From positions 1-64,000 of the forward strand of contig NZ_KZ819087.1 in the NCBI RefSeq assembly GCF_003115855.1: 64,000 nt of DNA, read 5' to 3'. This DNA comes from Brenneria corticis. Its GTDB lineage: Bacteria; Pseudomonadota; Gammaproteobacteria; Enterobacterales; Enterobacteriaceae. The notes under the pieces were generated by a model. The model saw nothing but the letters and a program-made list of their open reading frames with translations. It did no database searches and had not been told where the DNA came from. Below, piece by piece: positions 16,480 through 24,682 of the stretch. Within the stretch, counting starts at the first letter, position 1. Every line of letters begins with the position of its first letter. A program made the position numbers and the translations under genes.

Positions 16480-17784
16480 ATGGCGGCAGACCCTTCAACA
16501 ACGATCCGTTTCTTGCTTGCCTCGCGTCAGTGCGAGTTGAATAGCCTGCGCTATTTGCTGCAAAGCGGCGAATTGGTGGGAAAGATCAGTCAACTGGTGC
16601 ATATGCTGCAACGCGAGCGCGGCACATCCAACCTGTTCCTCTGCTCTGACGGCCGGCTGTTTGCCGACGAGTTAAGGCTCAGGGAACAGGAAGTGGCGCG
16701 GGCCCAGGAACCGCTGATGGCGCATCTGGATCGCCTGGAAGGCATGACGGCCGATTTGCCGCAGGCCAGCCGTTTGTTCAGCCGGGCCGCCAGCGTGGTC
16801 TATGCGCTGAGCCTGCTGCCGTCACTGCGTCAGGACATTCGCCAGCGAATATTGCCGCTGCCGCAGGCCATGACCTTTTTTAACGACATTATCCGCAACC
16901 TGCTCTCGCTGGTGTTCGAGGTCTCCGATACGGCGGCGGAGCCGGTGATTTCGCGGGCGCTGATCGCCATGTTCAGCTTTATGCAGGGTAAGGAATTCGC
17001 CGGCCAGGAGCGGGCGATCGGCGCGGCCGCCTTTGCCTCCGGCGTCTTCAATGAGGATACGCGGCAAAAGTTGCTGGATCTGATCGAACGGCAGGAGCGG
17101 TGCTTCGCCACCTTTGCGGATTTCGCCGATGATCAAAACCGGCAGCGCTGGTTACGGATGACGACGGATAGCGAGTTTGAACGTCTGCGCCGTATCGCCT
17201 GCACCCGCGGCGGCATGGAAAAGGGGGAAGACGAGGGCAGCCTGCGCTGGTTTGCCATCGCCACGCAGCGTATTGATGAAATGAAACGGCTGGAAGACCG
17301 TCTGGAGCAGACGCTGATGCAGCTTTGCCGCGATCGCATCGCCGCCGCCGAGCAGGCGAATAGCGAGCAACTGGCGGACATAGAAAGCCTGATGTCGCCG
17401 ACGGAAAACGACGATCCGGGATATTCGGTATTTATTGCCGGCCATGATATGGCGAGGGCGGCGTCGGACGGGCAAAGCGCGTCGCACGGCTGGCTGAACA
17501 GCGATGGCGTCCGCCCTCAGCTCGGGCGTTCGCTGCTCTCTTTGGTACAACGGCAGTCGCGGCGTTTACAGGCGTTGGATCACGAACTGGCGGCGTTGCG
17601 CGATACGCTGAACGAAAGAAAACATATCGACCGGGCAAAAAGTCTGCTGATGCAGCATCGCGGTTTAAGCGAGGAAGAGGCGTACAAAACCCTGCGCAAG
17701 ATGGCGATGAATCAAAATAAAAAATTGATTGAAATCGCCACGGCGATGCTGGCGGTGGCCGACGTTTTCCAGGATACGCCGTAG
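16480..17784 (+). CDS. nasR: Nitrate-responsive ANTAR antiterminator NasR
   Basis: NasR binds nitrate or nitrite through its N-terminal NIT domain and then binds the nas leader RNA through its C-terminal ANTAR domain, preventing termination ahead of nasF. The 434 residues show the NIT domain at about 15-320, with QLVHMLQRERGTSNLFL in the nitrate-sensing helix. The ANTAR domain is at about 365-430 (NERKHIDRAKSLLMQHRGLSEEEAYKTLRKMAM). The frame starts earlier, at a TTG, but the ATG at 16480 has a clear GGGAG ribosome-binding site. Its target terminator lies 18456-18513, just ahead of nasF. Confidence 0.95.
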   Translation: MAADPSTTIRFLLASRQCELNSLRYLLQSGELVGKISQLVHMLQRERGTSNLFLCSDGRLFADELRLREQEVARAQEPLMAHLDRLEGMTADLPQASRLFSRAASVVYALSLLPSLRQDIRQRILPLPQAMTFFNDIIRNLLSLVFEVSDTAAEPVISRALIAMFSFMQGKEFAGQERAIGAAAFASGVFNEDTRQKLLDLIERQERCFATFADFADDQNRQRWLRMTTDSEFERLRRIACTRGGMEKGEDEGSLRWFAIATQRIDEMKRLEDRLEQTLMQLCRDRIAAAEQANSEQLADIESLMSPTENDDPGYSVFIAGHDMARAASDGQSASHGWLNSDGVRPQLGRSLLSLVQRQSRRLQALDHELAALRDTLNERKHIDRAKSLLMQHRGLSEEEAYKTLRKMAMNQNKKLIEIATAMLAVADVFQDTP

Positions 17785-17792
17785 GCGCCATA

Positions 17793-17809
17793 TGCACACA
17801 AAGGGTGCG
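17793..17809 (+). promoter_or_regulatory. Probable NtrC-binding site (nas enhancer)
   Basis: TGCAC-N7-GTGCG matches the NtrC dyad TGCAC-N7-GTGCA at 9 of 10 defined positions. It starts nine bases after the nasR stop. A second, much weaker dyad (GGCAC-N7-GGGCG) lies at 17874-17890. NtrC activation of the sigma-54 nas promoter is known in Klebsiella. Here the site is about 590 bases from the predicted start point because a 378-bp element lies in between; without it the distance would be about 200. Confidence 0.6.
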
Positions 17810-17917
17810 TGATTTGCCCGGCGGCGGTGCAAAGGGCGATGTATCCTCGCTGTGTTTTGTCTTCAGCCCTCCCGGCACTTTGCCAGGGCGAAGCGCTAAT
17901 CTCGCCCCTGCGAAGGG

Positions 17918-18295
17918 CTGTCTCTTATATACAAATCCAAAGAATCTTTAGCGGCCATGTGTATTCTGGTCTTGGATCTTTGTTTTTTGCTTTTGGTCGG
18001 CGTAAAAAATTATGCTGAGGAATGGGAGGTCTCCCGAATGAGCCGCATGGACGCGGCGAAAGCCAGTGCCGCGCCGGGAGCGCGTCAATGGAGGTTCGAC
18101 AGGAGACCTCCCATTCCGAAGGCACCGCGAAGCGGCATAATTTCAGCCGGAAGCCAGGGTTCTCAGGGCTGCGGCGCTTGAGCGCCCTGAGTCGGGCGCG
18201 TGCTTCGACGTGGCATAAAAATACCTTATCTTTTCGCGCACGAAATAACACTGAGCTTACATATATCGTTAACAGTAAATGTGACTAAGCGACAG
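17918..18295 (+). mobile_element. MITE-like non-coding element, copy 1 (IS50/Tn5-like ends)
   Basis: A 378-bp insertion flanked by the perfect 8-bp duplication GCGAAGGG (17910-17917 and 18296-18303). Its ends are CTGTCTCTTATATACAAA on the left and, inverted, CTGTCGCTTAGTCACATT on the right, close to IS50 ends (CTGACTCTTATACACAAGT). No transposase is encoded, so it would depend on an IS4-family enzyme in trans. The interior holds nested stems: AAATTATGC 18007-18015 with 18135-18143; a perfect 16-bp arm 18019-18034 with 18102-18117; an inner arm 18063-18091; and a hairpin 18162-18191 with loop GGCGCTTGA. It is related to the copy at 29748-30135, in opposite orientation. It is inserted in a GC-rich REP-like palindrome between nasR and nasF. 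Confidence 0.85.
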
Positions 18296-18364
18296 GCGAA
18301 GGGAGGGCCGGGGTGGGGTTACAACCAGCCCATTCTTCACCATCACGCCCAGAAATATAACTTC

Positions 18365-18380
18365 TGGCACAGGCTTTGCT
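18365..18380 (+). promoter_or_regulatory. Sigma-54 promoter of the nas operon
   Basis: TGGCAC-N5-TTGCT matches the -24/-12 consensus TGGCACG-N4-TTGCW, with GG and GC at the required spacing. Transcription would start near 18391, giving a leader of about 120 bases that ends in the terminator at 18456-18513. The same architecture is established for Klebsiella nasF, where the operon needs NtrC for transcription and NasR for readthrough. Confidence 0.85.
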
Positions 18381-18455
18381 TTAAAACTGACAGTAACTCA
18401 TCAACATCATTAACCGGTGATAAGCCAACGGCGGTTTGTTGCAGGTTAATCGGAT

Positions 18456-18513
18456 AACGGCGTCCATAAGCGTGCATCTTTTGCATGGGCTTATGGACGC
18501 CGTTTTGTTTTTT
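18456..18513 (+). terminator. nas leader terminator (NasR antitermination target)
   Basis: AACGGCGTCCATAAGC (18456-18471) pairs perfectly over 16 bases with 18489-18504, and TTGTTTTTT follows. It lies 38 bases before the nasF start inside the leader RNA. Such a strong terminator ahead of the first gene fits control by the ANTAR protein NasR. The upstream hairpin that NasR should bind is expected within 18400-18455; an AACCG/CGGTT pairing at 18412-18436 is possible but not convincing. Confidence 0.88.
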
Positions 18514-18551
18514 GACCGCCGGAAACGGCGATCGGCTGAAAGGTGTCGTGA

Positions 18552-19811
18552 ATGAATGATTCCAAAACGAAGGGCATGACGGTTTCCCGTCGTCAGTTTT
18601 TACTGGGCGGTGCGGCGTTGTGCGGCGGTTTTATGCTGCCGGGGTTGATGAACAGCGCCTGGGCCGCCGGCTCCGACGCGCCGGAGAAAAAGGAAATCCG
18701 CGTGGGCTTCATTCCCCTGACGGACTGCGCATCGGTGGTGATGGCCGCGATAAAAGGCTTCGACAAGAAATACGGCATTCGCATTATCCCCAGCAAGGAA
18801 GCCAGTTGGGCGGCGGTGCGCGATAAGCTGGTATCCGGCGAACTGGATGCCGCGCATATCCTGTACGGCCAGCTATACGGCCTGCAAATGGGATTATCCG
18901 GTGCGCAGAGCGACATGGCGGCGCTTATGACGCTCAACCAGAACGGACAGGGCATCACGCTGGCCAATCAGCTACGCGAAAGCGGCGTCACCGATCTGAG
19001 CGCGCTGCAAAAATATATCGCCGCCAGTCCGGCGGGCACCTACACCTTCGCCCAGACGTTCCCCACCGGCACCCACGCCATGTGGCTCTATTACTGGCTG
19101 GCCTCCGCGGGCATTCATCCGCTGAACGATGTCCGCACGGTGGTGGTGCCGCCGCCGCAGATGGTGATGAATATGAAGATCGGCAATATGGTCGGCTATT
19201 GCGTCGGCGAACCCTGGAACCAGCGCGCCATCAGCGACAAGCTCGGGTTTACCGTCGCCACGTCGCAGGATATCTGGCCCGATCATCCGGAAAAAGTGCT
19301 CGGCACGCGCGCCGACTGGGTCGATGCCAATCCGAACAGCGCCCGCGCGCTGACGGCCGCCATTCTGGAAGCGTCGCGCTGGATTGATGCCTCCGACGAC
19401 AATCGGCGTGAAACCGCCGGCGTGGTGGCGGGGCGCGCCTACATCAATACCAAAGAGGCAACCATCGTCGGCCGGATGCTGGGCCAGTATGAAAACGGTC
19501 TGGGAAAAAGCTGGCAGGACGAACATGCGATGCGTTTCTACCACGACGGGTCGGTGAACTATCCCTATCTGTCCGATGGCATGTGGTTTCTGACCCAGCA
19601 TAAGCGCTGGGGCCTGCTGACGGACGATCCGGATTATCTGGCCGTCGCCAGAAAGGTCAATCGGATTGATATCTATAAGCAGGCCGCCGCCGCGGTAGGC
19701 AATGTCCCGCTGCCGGACGGCGAGATGCGCAGCAGCGTGCTGATCGACGGCGTGCGCTGGGACGGCAGCGATCCGGCGGGCTATGCCAACGGTTTTAGCG
19801 TGAAGAAATAG
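18552..19811 (+). CDS. nasF: Nitrate ABC transporter substrate-binding protein
   Basis: The periplasmic nitrate-binding component (NrtA/NasF family) of the importer. The 419 residues begin with a twin-arginine signal, SRRQFLLGGAALCGG, with cleavage after about residue 39 (SAWAA). The NrtA core is IRVGFIPLTDCASVVMAAIKG, DAAHILYGQLYGLQMG and QTFPTGTHAMWLYYWLASAG. The start is supported by AAAGGTG 6 bases upstream. It is first in the operon nasFEDBA, behind the leader terminator, and delivers nitrate to the permease NasE and ATPase NasD. Confidence 0.95.
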   Translation: MNDSKTKGMTVSRRQFLLGGAALCGGFMLPGLMNSAWAAGSDAPEKKEIRVGFIPLTDCASVVMAAIKGFDKKYGIRIIPSKEASWAAVRDKLVSGELDAAHILYGQLYGLQMGLSGAQSDMAALMTLNQNGQGITLANQLRESGVTDLSALQKYIAASPAGTYTFAQTFPTGTHAMWLYYWLASAGIHPLNDVRTVVVPPPQMVMNMKIGNMVGYCVGEPWNQRAISDKLGFTVATSQDIWPDHPEKVLGTRADWVDANPNSARALTAAILEASRWIDASDDNRRETAGVVAGRAYINTKEATIVGRMLGQYENGLGKSWQDEHAMRFYHDGSVNYPYLSDGMWFLTQHKRWGLLTDDPDYLAVARKVNRIDIYKQAAAAVGNVPLPDGEMRSSVLIDGVRWDGSDPAGYANGFSVKK

Positions 19812-19819
19812 GTGAGACA

Positions 19820-20743
19820 ATGATGAAAAACCAGGCTCAGGTTATTCCCATCGCGCCGGATAACTCCCCCGGCGCCGTACGGGACGCGGAGATTACGCCG
19901 CTGCCGGCCAGACCGGCGGCGGAAAAAACCACGCCTTCCGCCGCGCCGGCGCCGCGCCGCTATCGTCCTTTACTACGCCAAGCGGCTCAGCGTATTTTCC
20001 CCGCACTGTTGGGCGTGGGACTGTTGCTCTGTATCTGGCAGGCAGCGGCACTGCACAGCGAAAACTTTCCGACGCCGTGGGCCACCTGGCTGGCGGCGTT
20101 GGAGATTTTCGCCGATCCGTTCTATATCGCCGGACCGAACGATCAGGGCATCGGCTGGAACGTGATGGCCTCGTTGCAGCGCGTGGGCATCGGTTTTGGG
20201 CTGGCGGCGCTGGTGGGCATTCCCGCCGGCTTCCTGATAGGCCGCTTCAGCTTTGTGGCCGACATGCTTAATCCGATTATTTCCCTGCTGCGACCGGTCA
20301 GTCCGCTGGCCTGGTTGCCTATCGGCCTGCTGTTGTTTCAGCGCGCCGAACCGGCCTCCAGCTGGACCATTTTTATCTGCTCCATCTGGCCGATGATCCT
20401 CAACACCGCCGAGGGGGTAAGACAGATTCCGCAGGATTACCTGAACGTGGCGCGCGTGCTTAAGCTGTCCGAGTTCACCGTGATGCGCAAGATTCTGCTG
20501 CCGGCGGTATTGCCGAACATCCTGACGGGCGTGCGGTTATCCATCGGCATCGCCTGGCTGGTGATTGTGGCGGCGGAAATGCTGACCGGCGGCATCGGGA
20601 TCGGTTTCTGGATCTGGAATGAATGGAACAACCTGAATGTGGAAAACATCATTATCGCCATCGTGGTGATTGGGGTGATCGGCCTGCTGCTGGAGCAGGG
20701 GCTGATGTTGATCGCCAAACGTTTCAACTATGACAACCGCTAA
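19820..20743 (+). CDS. nasE: Nitrate ABC transporter permease
   Basis: An inner-membrane permease of the NrtB/SsuC family. The 307 residues have a long cytoplasmic N-terminal extension (about 1-50, Pro/Ala-rich), then six or so membrane helices starting at FPALLGVGLLLCIWQAAAL. The EAA loop that contacts the ATPase is YLNVARVLKLSEFTVMRKILLPAVLPNILTG, written here in full for its position around 205-235, with the typical Gly. There are two adjacent ATGs (19820 and 19823); GGTGAG spacing favours the second slightly. It is 8 bases after nasF, and its stop codon touches the nasD ribosome-binding site. Confidence 0.94.
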   Translation: MMKNQAQVIPIAPDNSPGAVRDAEITPLPARPAAEKTTPSAAPAPRRYRPLLRQAAQRIFPALLGVGLLLCIWQAAALHSENFPTPWATWLAALEIFADPFYIAGPNDQGIGWNVMASLQRVGIGFGLAALVGIPAGFLIGRFSFVADMLNPIISLLRPVSPLAWLPIGLLLFQRAEPASSWTIFICSIWPMILNTAEGVRQIPQDYLNVARVLKLSEFTVMRKILLPAVLPNILTGVRLSIGIAWLVIVAAEMLTGGIGIGFWIWNEWNNLNVENIIIAIVVIGVIGLLLEQGLMLIAKRFNYDNR

Positions 20744-20753
20744 GGAGCCGACG

Positions 20754-21548
20754 ATGCGCGCGAATCCGATTATTCAGGTACAGCAGGTCAGCCAGCGTTT
20801 CCATACCGCCAGCGGCGAGTTTCTGGCGCTGGACCAGGTGAGCTTCGATATTTACGCCGGGGAAACCGTCAGTCTGATCGGCCACTCCGGCTGCGGCAAA
20901 TCCACCTTGCTCAATTTGATCGCCGGTCTGACCCTGCCGAGCGGCGGCGGCCTGCTGTGCGACAACCGGGAAATCGACGGCCCCGGCCCGGAGCGCGGCG
21001 TGGTGTTTCAGAACCATTCGTTGCTGCCGTGGCTGACGGCTTATGAAAACGTGGCGCTGGCCGTGCGCCAGGTGTTTCGCGGACGGATGAGCAAAACCGA
21101 GATGCATGAGTGGATCACCCACAATCTGGCGCTGGTGAATATGGCGCACGCGGCGAACAAACGTCCGAATGAGATCTCCGGCGGGATGAAACAGCGGGTA
21201 GGGATCGCCCGCGCGCTGGCGATAAAGCCCAAAGTGCTGCTGATGGACGAGCCGTTCGGCGCGTTGGATGCGCTGACCCGCGCCCATTTGCAGGATGCGG
21301 TGATGGACATTCAGCAGCGGCTGCACACCACCATCGTGCTGATCACCCACGATGTGGATGAAGCGGTCTTGCTGTCGGATCGGGTGCTGATGATGACCAA
21401 CGGCCCGGCGGCGACGGTGGGGGAGATCGTGACGGTGGAGCTGGAACGCCCGCGCTCGCGCGTCGCGCTGGCGGATGATCCCCGCTATCACCAGTACCGG
21501 CAGCGGGTGCTGCATTTCTTATATGAAAAACAGTCGCAAGCCGCCTGA
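20754..21548 (+). CDS. nasD: Nitrate ABC transporter ATP-binding protein
   Basis: The ATPase subunit (NrtD/SsuB family) that powers nitrate import. The 264 residues carry Walker A (GHSGCGKST), the Q-loop (FQNHSLLPWLT), the signature (EISGGMKQRVGIARAL, a common variant in this family), Walker B (LLMDEPFGALD) and the switch His (ITHDVDEA). The ATG at 20754 has AAGGAG six bases upstream and is preferred over an in-frame ATG at 20730 inside nasE. A 142-base gap follows before nasB. Confidence 0.95.
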   Translation: MRANPIIQVQQVSQRFHTASGEFLALDQVSFDIYAGETVSLIGHSGCGKSTLLNLIAGLTLPSGGGLLCDNREIDGPGPERGVVFQNHSLLPWLTAYENVALAVRQVFRGRMSKTEMHEWITHNLALVNMAHAANKRPNEISGGMKQRVGIARALAIKPKVLLMDEPFGALDALTRAHLQDAVMDIQQRLHTTIVLITHDVDEAVLLSDRVLMMTNGPAATVGEIVTVELERPRSRVALADDPRYHQYRQRVLHFLYEKQSQAA

Positions 21549-21690
21549 CGGGAAAAGGCAAATCAATATGACGAAGGCGCATCCGCCGGGGATAGGCGAC
21601 GGGACGACGAACGCCCGTCCGCGCCGCAGCTTTGCGGCTTTTCTTCCCCCTGATTTTGATTCACAGCCAGCGGCTGTAGGGATTGATTTA

Positions 21691-24606
21691 ATGAGCAAGC
21701 CAGTTTTGGTGGTTATCGGCCATGGCATGGTCGGTCATTATTTTCTTGAGCAACTGGTGGAGCGCGATCTGCACCAGCGTTATCGCATCGTGGTCTTTGG
21801 CGAAGAGCGCCGGGAAGCTTACGATCGCGTCCATCTTTCCGAATATTTTTCCGGCCGGACGGCGGAATCGCTGTCGCTGGTCAACGCGGGATTTTTTGCC
21901 GCCAGCGGCATCGAACTGCGCCGCGCCAGTCAGGTTACCGCCATCGATCGCCGGCATAAGCGCGTTCTTGATGCGCAGGGCGGCGAAACCACCTATGACC
22001 AGTTGGTCATCGCGACCGGCTCCTATGCGTTCGTCCCGCCGATTGCGGGCAATACGCGTCCGGGCTGTCTGGTTTACCGCACGTTGGACGATTTGGACGC
22101 CATTGCCGAGCAGGCGAAAAAATCCAAAACCGGCGTGGTGATCGGCGGCGGCTTACTCGGGCTGGAAGCGGCCAACGCCCTGCGCCAGCTGGGACTGGAA
22201 ACGCACGTCGTCGAATTCGCGCCGCGGCTGATGGCGGTACAGCTGGATGAGGGCGGCGCGGCGATGCTGCGCCGAAAGGTCGAGGCGCTGGGGGTACGGG
22301 TTCACACCGGCAAGGAGACGCGGGAAATCATCGACGGCGAGCAGGCGCGGCACCGGCTCTGTTTTGCCGACGGCGGCGCGCTGGAGGCCGATCTGGTGCT
22401 TTTTTCCGCGGGAATTCGCCCACGGGATAATCTGGCGGACGGCTGCGGCCTGGCGAAAGGGCCGCGCGGCGGCATCGTGATTGACGACCGCTGCCGGACG
22501 TCGGATGACGCCATTTTCGCCATCGGCGAATGCGCGCTGTGGAACGGGCAAATCTTCGGTCTGGTGGCGCCCGGCTACCAGATGGCGCGCAGCGTGGCGG
22601 ATACGCTGGCGCAGCGCGATACGCCGTTCACCGGCGCGGACATGAGCACCAAACTGAAACTGCTGGGGGTGGAAGTGGCGTCCATCGGCGACGCGCACGA
22701 CCGCGCCGCCGGCAGCCAGAGCTATCAGTGGACGGACGGTCCGCATGAAGTTTATAAAAAAATCGTGGTGTCCGCCGACGGCAAACGCCTGCTGGGCGCG
22801 GTGCTGATCGGCGACAGCGCCGACTACAGCACGCTGCTGCAAATGATGCTCAACGACATGCCGTTGCCGGCTCATCCTGAGAGCCTCATTCTGCCGGCCC
22901 GTTCCGGCGATGCGCCGAAAGGGCTGGGCGTGGCGGCGCTGCCCGCCGGCGCGCCGATCTGCTCCTGCCATAACGTCAGTAAAGGCGACATCGCGGCGGC
23001 GGTGGCCGGCGGCTGTAACGAACTGGGGGCGCTAAAGTCCTGTACCAGGGCGGGCACCGGCTGCGGCGGCTGCGTTCCCCTGCTTAAGCAGGTGATGGAA
23101 TATGAATTGACGCAGTTGGGCGTGGAAGTGAAAAAAGATATTTGCGAGCACTTCCCCTGGTCGCGTCAGGAGCTGTACCACCTGATCCGCGTGCATCACA
23201 TTCGTTCATTCGACGAGTTGATCGCAGGTTACGGGCGCGGATTGGGCTGCGAAGTGTGCAAACCGCTGGCGGCCTCCATGCTGGCGTCCTGCTGGAATGA
23301 CTACCTGCTGCAACCGCGGCATTTGCCGTTGCAGGATACCAACGATCGCTTTTTCGCCAATATCCAGAAGGATGGCACCTATTCGGTGGTGCCGCGCGTA
23401 CCGGCCGGCGAGATCGCGCCGGCGGGACTGATCGCCATCGGCCAGGTGGCGCAGCGCTACAACCTGTATACCAAGATTACCGGCGGTCAGCGCGTGGATC
23501 TGTTCGGCGCGCGGCTGGAACAATTGCCGGCTATCTGGCGCGAACTGATCGACGCCGGGTTTGAAACCGGTCACGCCTACGGCAAATCGCTGCGCACGGT
23601 GAAGTCCTGCGTCGGTTCGACCTGGTGCCGCTACGGCGTGCAGGATTCCACCGCCTTGGCGATTACGCTGGAGCACCGTTACAAAGGTTTGCGCTCGCCG
23701 CATAAAATCAAAATGGCGGTATCCGGCTGTACCCGCGAATGCGCGGAAGCGCAGGGCAAAGATATCGGCGTCATCGCCACCGATAAGGGCTGGAATCTGT
23801 ATGTGTGCGGCAATGGCGGTATGAAGCCGCGTCACGCCGATTTGTTGGTCGGCGATCTGGATAGCGAAACCCTGATCCGCACCATCGATCGCGTGCTGAT
23901 GTTCTATATCCGCACCGCCGATCGTCTCCAGCGCACCAGCAGCTGGCTGGATAATCTGGAAGGCGGTATCGACTACCTGCGACAGGTGGTTCTTGAAGAC
24001 AGCCTGCATATCGTTGAGGAACTGGATAAGGAGATGCAGCGCGTGGCGGATACCTACCAGTGCGAATGGAAAACCACGCTGGCAAGCCCGGATCGTCTGG
24101 CGCTGTTCCGCGCCTTTCTCAACAGCGATAGCCCGGACGAAGCGGTGGTGATGGTGCCGACGCGCGGCCAGATCCGGCCGGCGCAGCAGCATGAAAAGCC
24201 GCCGACGGCGCGCAGCCCGCAACCGGCGGAGCTGGAAACGGAGTGGGTCCGCATCGGCGCGTTGCAGGATATTCCCGCCAATGTCGGCATGGCGGCGCGC
24301 CTCGGCCGGCAGCAGATCGCGCTGTTCCATCTTCCCGCCGGCGAGCAACAGGTTTACGCGCTGGAAAACCACGAGCCGGGCAGCGCGGCGAACGTCCTGT
24401 CCCGCGGCCTGCTGGGCGACGTCGGCGGCGAACCGGTGGTGATCTCGCCGTTATACAAGAAGCGTTTCAGACTGCGCGACGGCGTCTGCCCGGATAACGC
24501 CGCGCTGCGCGTACGCGCCTGGCCGGTAAAAGTGGTGGCGGGGCAGGTCTGGGTCAATCGCCGGCCGTTGCCCCTGCCGACATCTGAGACCATTGCGCAA
24601 GCCTGA
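21691..24606 (+). CDS. nasB: Assimilatory nitrite reductase, NirB-NirD fusion type
   Basis: Reduces nitrite to ammonium with six electrons from NAD(P)H in the cytoplasm. The 971 residues comprise an FAD/NAD(P)H oxidoreductase (about 1-400), a BFD-type [2Fe-2S] site with C424, C426, C458 and C461, a second cysteine-containing linker (LGCEVCKPL), and the siroheme/[4Fe-4S] half with ligands C640, C646, C680 and C684. A C-terminal NirD-like domain (about 850-960) lacks the Rieske Cys-His pairs, as free NirD does. The frame runs back to 21475, overlapping nasD, and a second ATG lies at 21568. The ATG at 21691 is chosen because MSKPVLVVIGHGMVGHYF is where the FAD domain begins. Klebsiella NasB has similar length. 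Confidence 0.93.
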   Translation: MSKPVLVVIGHGMVGHYFLEQLVERDLHQRYRIVVFGEERREAYDRVHLSEYFSGRTAESLSLVNAGFFAASGIELRRASQVTAIDRRHKRVLDAQGGETTYDQLVIATGSYAFVPPIAGNTRPGCLVYRTLDDLDAIAEQAKKSKTGVVIGGGLLGLEAANALRQLGLETHVVEFAPRLMAVQLDEGGAAMLRRKVEALGVRVHTGKETREIIDGEQARHRLCFADGGALEADLVLFSAGIRPRDNLADGCGLAKGPRGGIVIDDRCRTSDDAIFAIGECALWNGQIFGLVAPGYQMARSVADTLAQRDTPFTGADMSTKLKLLGVEVASIGDAHDRAAGSQSYQWTDGPHEVYKKIVVSADGKRLLGAVLIGDSADYSTLLQMMLNDMPLPAHPESLILPARSGDAPKGLGVAALPAGAPICSCHNVSKGDIAAAVAGGCNELGALKSCTRAGTGCGGCVPLLKQVMEYELTQLGVEVKKDICEHFPWSRQELYHLIRVHHIRSFDELIAGYGRGLGCEVCKPLAASMLASCWNDYLLQPRHLPLQDTNDRFFANIQKDGTYSVVPRVPAGEIAPAGLIAIGQVAQRYNLYTKITGGQRVDLFGARLEQLPAIWRELIDAGFETGHAYGKSLRTVKSCVGSTWCRYGVQDSTALAITLEHRYKGLRSPHKIKMAVSGCTRECAEAQGKDIGVIATDKGWNLYVCGNGGMKPRHADLLVGDLDSETLIRTIDRVLMFYIRTADRLQRTSSWLDNLEGGIDYLRQVVLEDSLHIVEELDKEMQRVADTYQCEWKTTLASPDRLALFRAFLNSDSPDEAVVMVPTRGQIRPAQQHEKPPTARSPQPAELETEWVRIGALQDIPANVGMAARLGRQQIALFHLPAGEQQVYALENHEPGSAANVLSRGLLGDVGGEPVVISPLYKKRFRLRDGVCPDNAALRVRAWPVKVVAGQVWVNRRPLPLPTSETIAQA

Positions 24607-24682
24607 TGAACGGAACGCTTGCTCGCTTAACCTTTTTTATGCGCGGATGAGGCCACGGCATCAGTCCTGCGGGGAGTATGTG

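Noticed and set aside
18022..18288. 88-codon and similar short frames within the 17918-18295 element
   Set aside because: They are not kept in the second copy of the element and consist of translated hairpin arms. The element is treated as non-coding.
18318..18325. GTTACAAC core of a second Ter site
   Set aside because: Only the 8-base core matches; the flanks (GGGG on one side, CAGCC on the other) do not fit the Ter consensus.
22153..24372. Two long minus-strand frames (272 and 388 codons) inside nasB
   Set aside because: They are the complementary reading of nitrite reductase codons and contain nothing resembling a known family.
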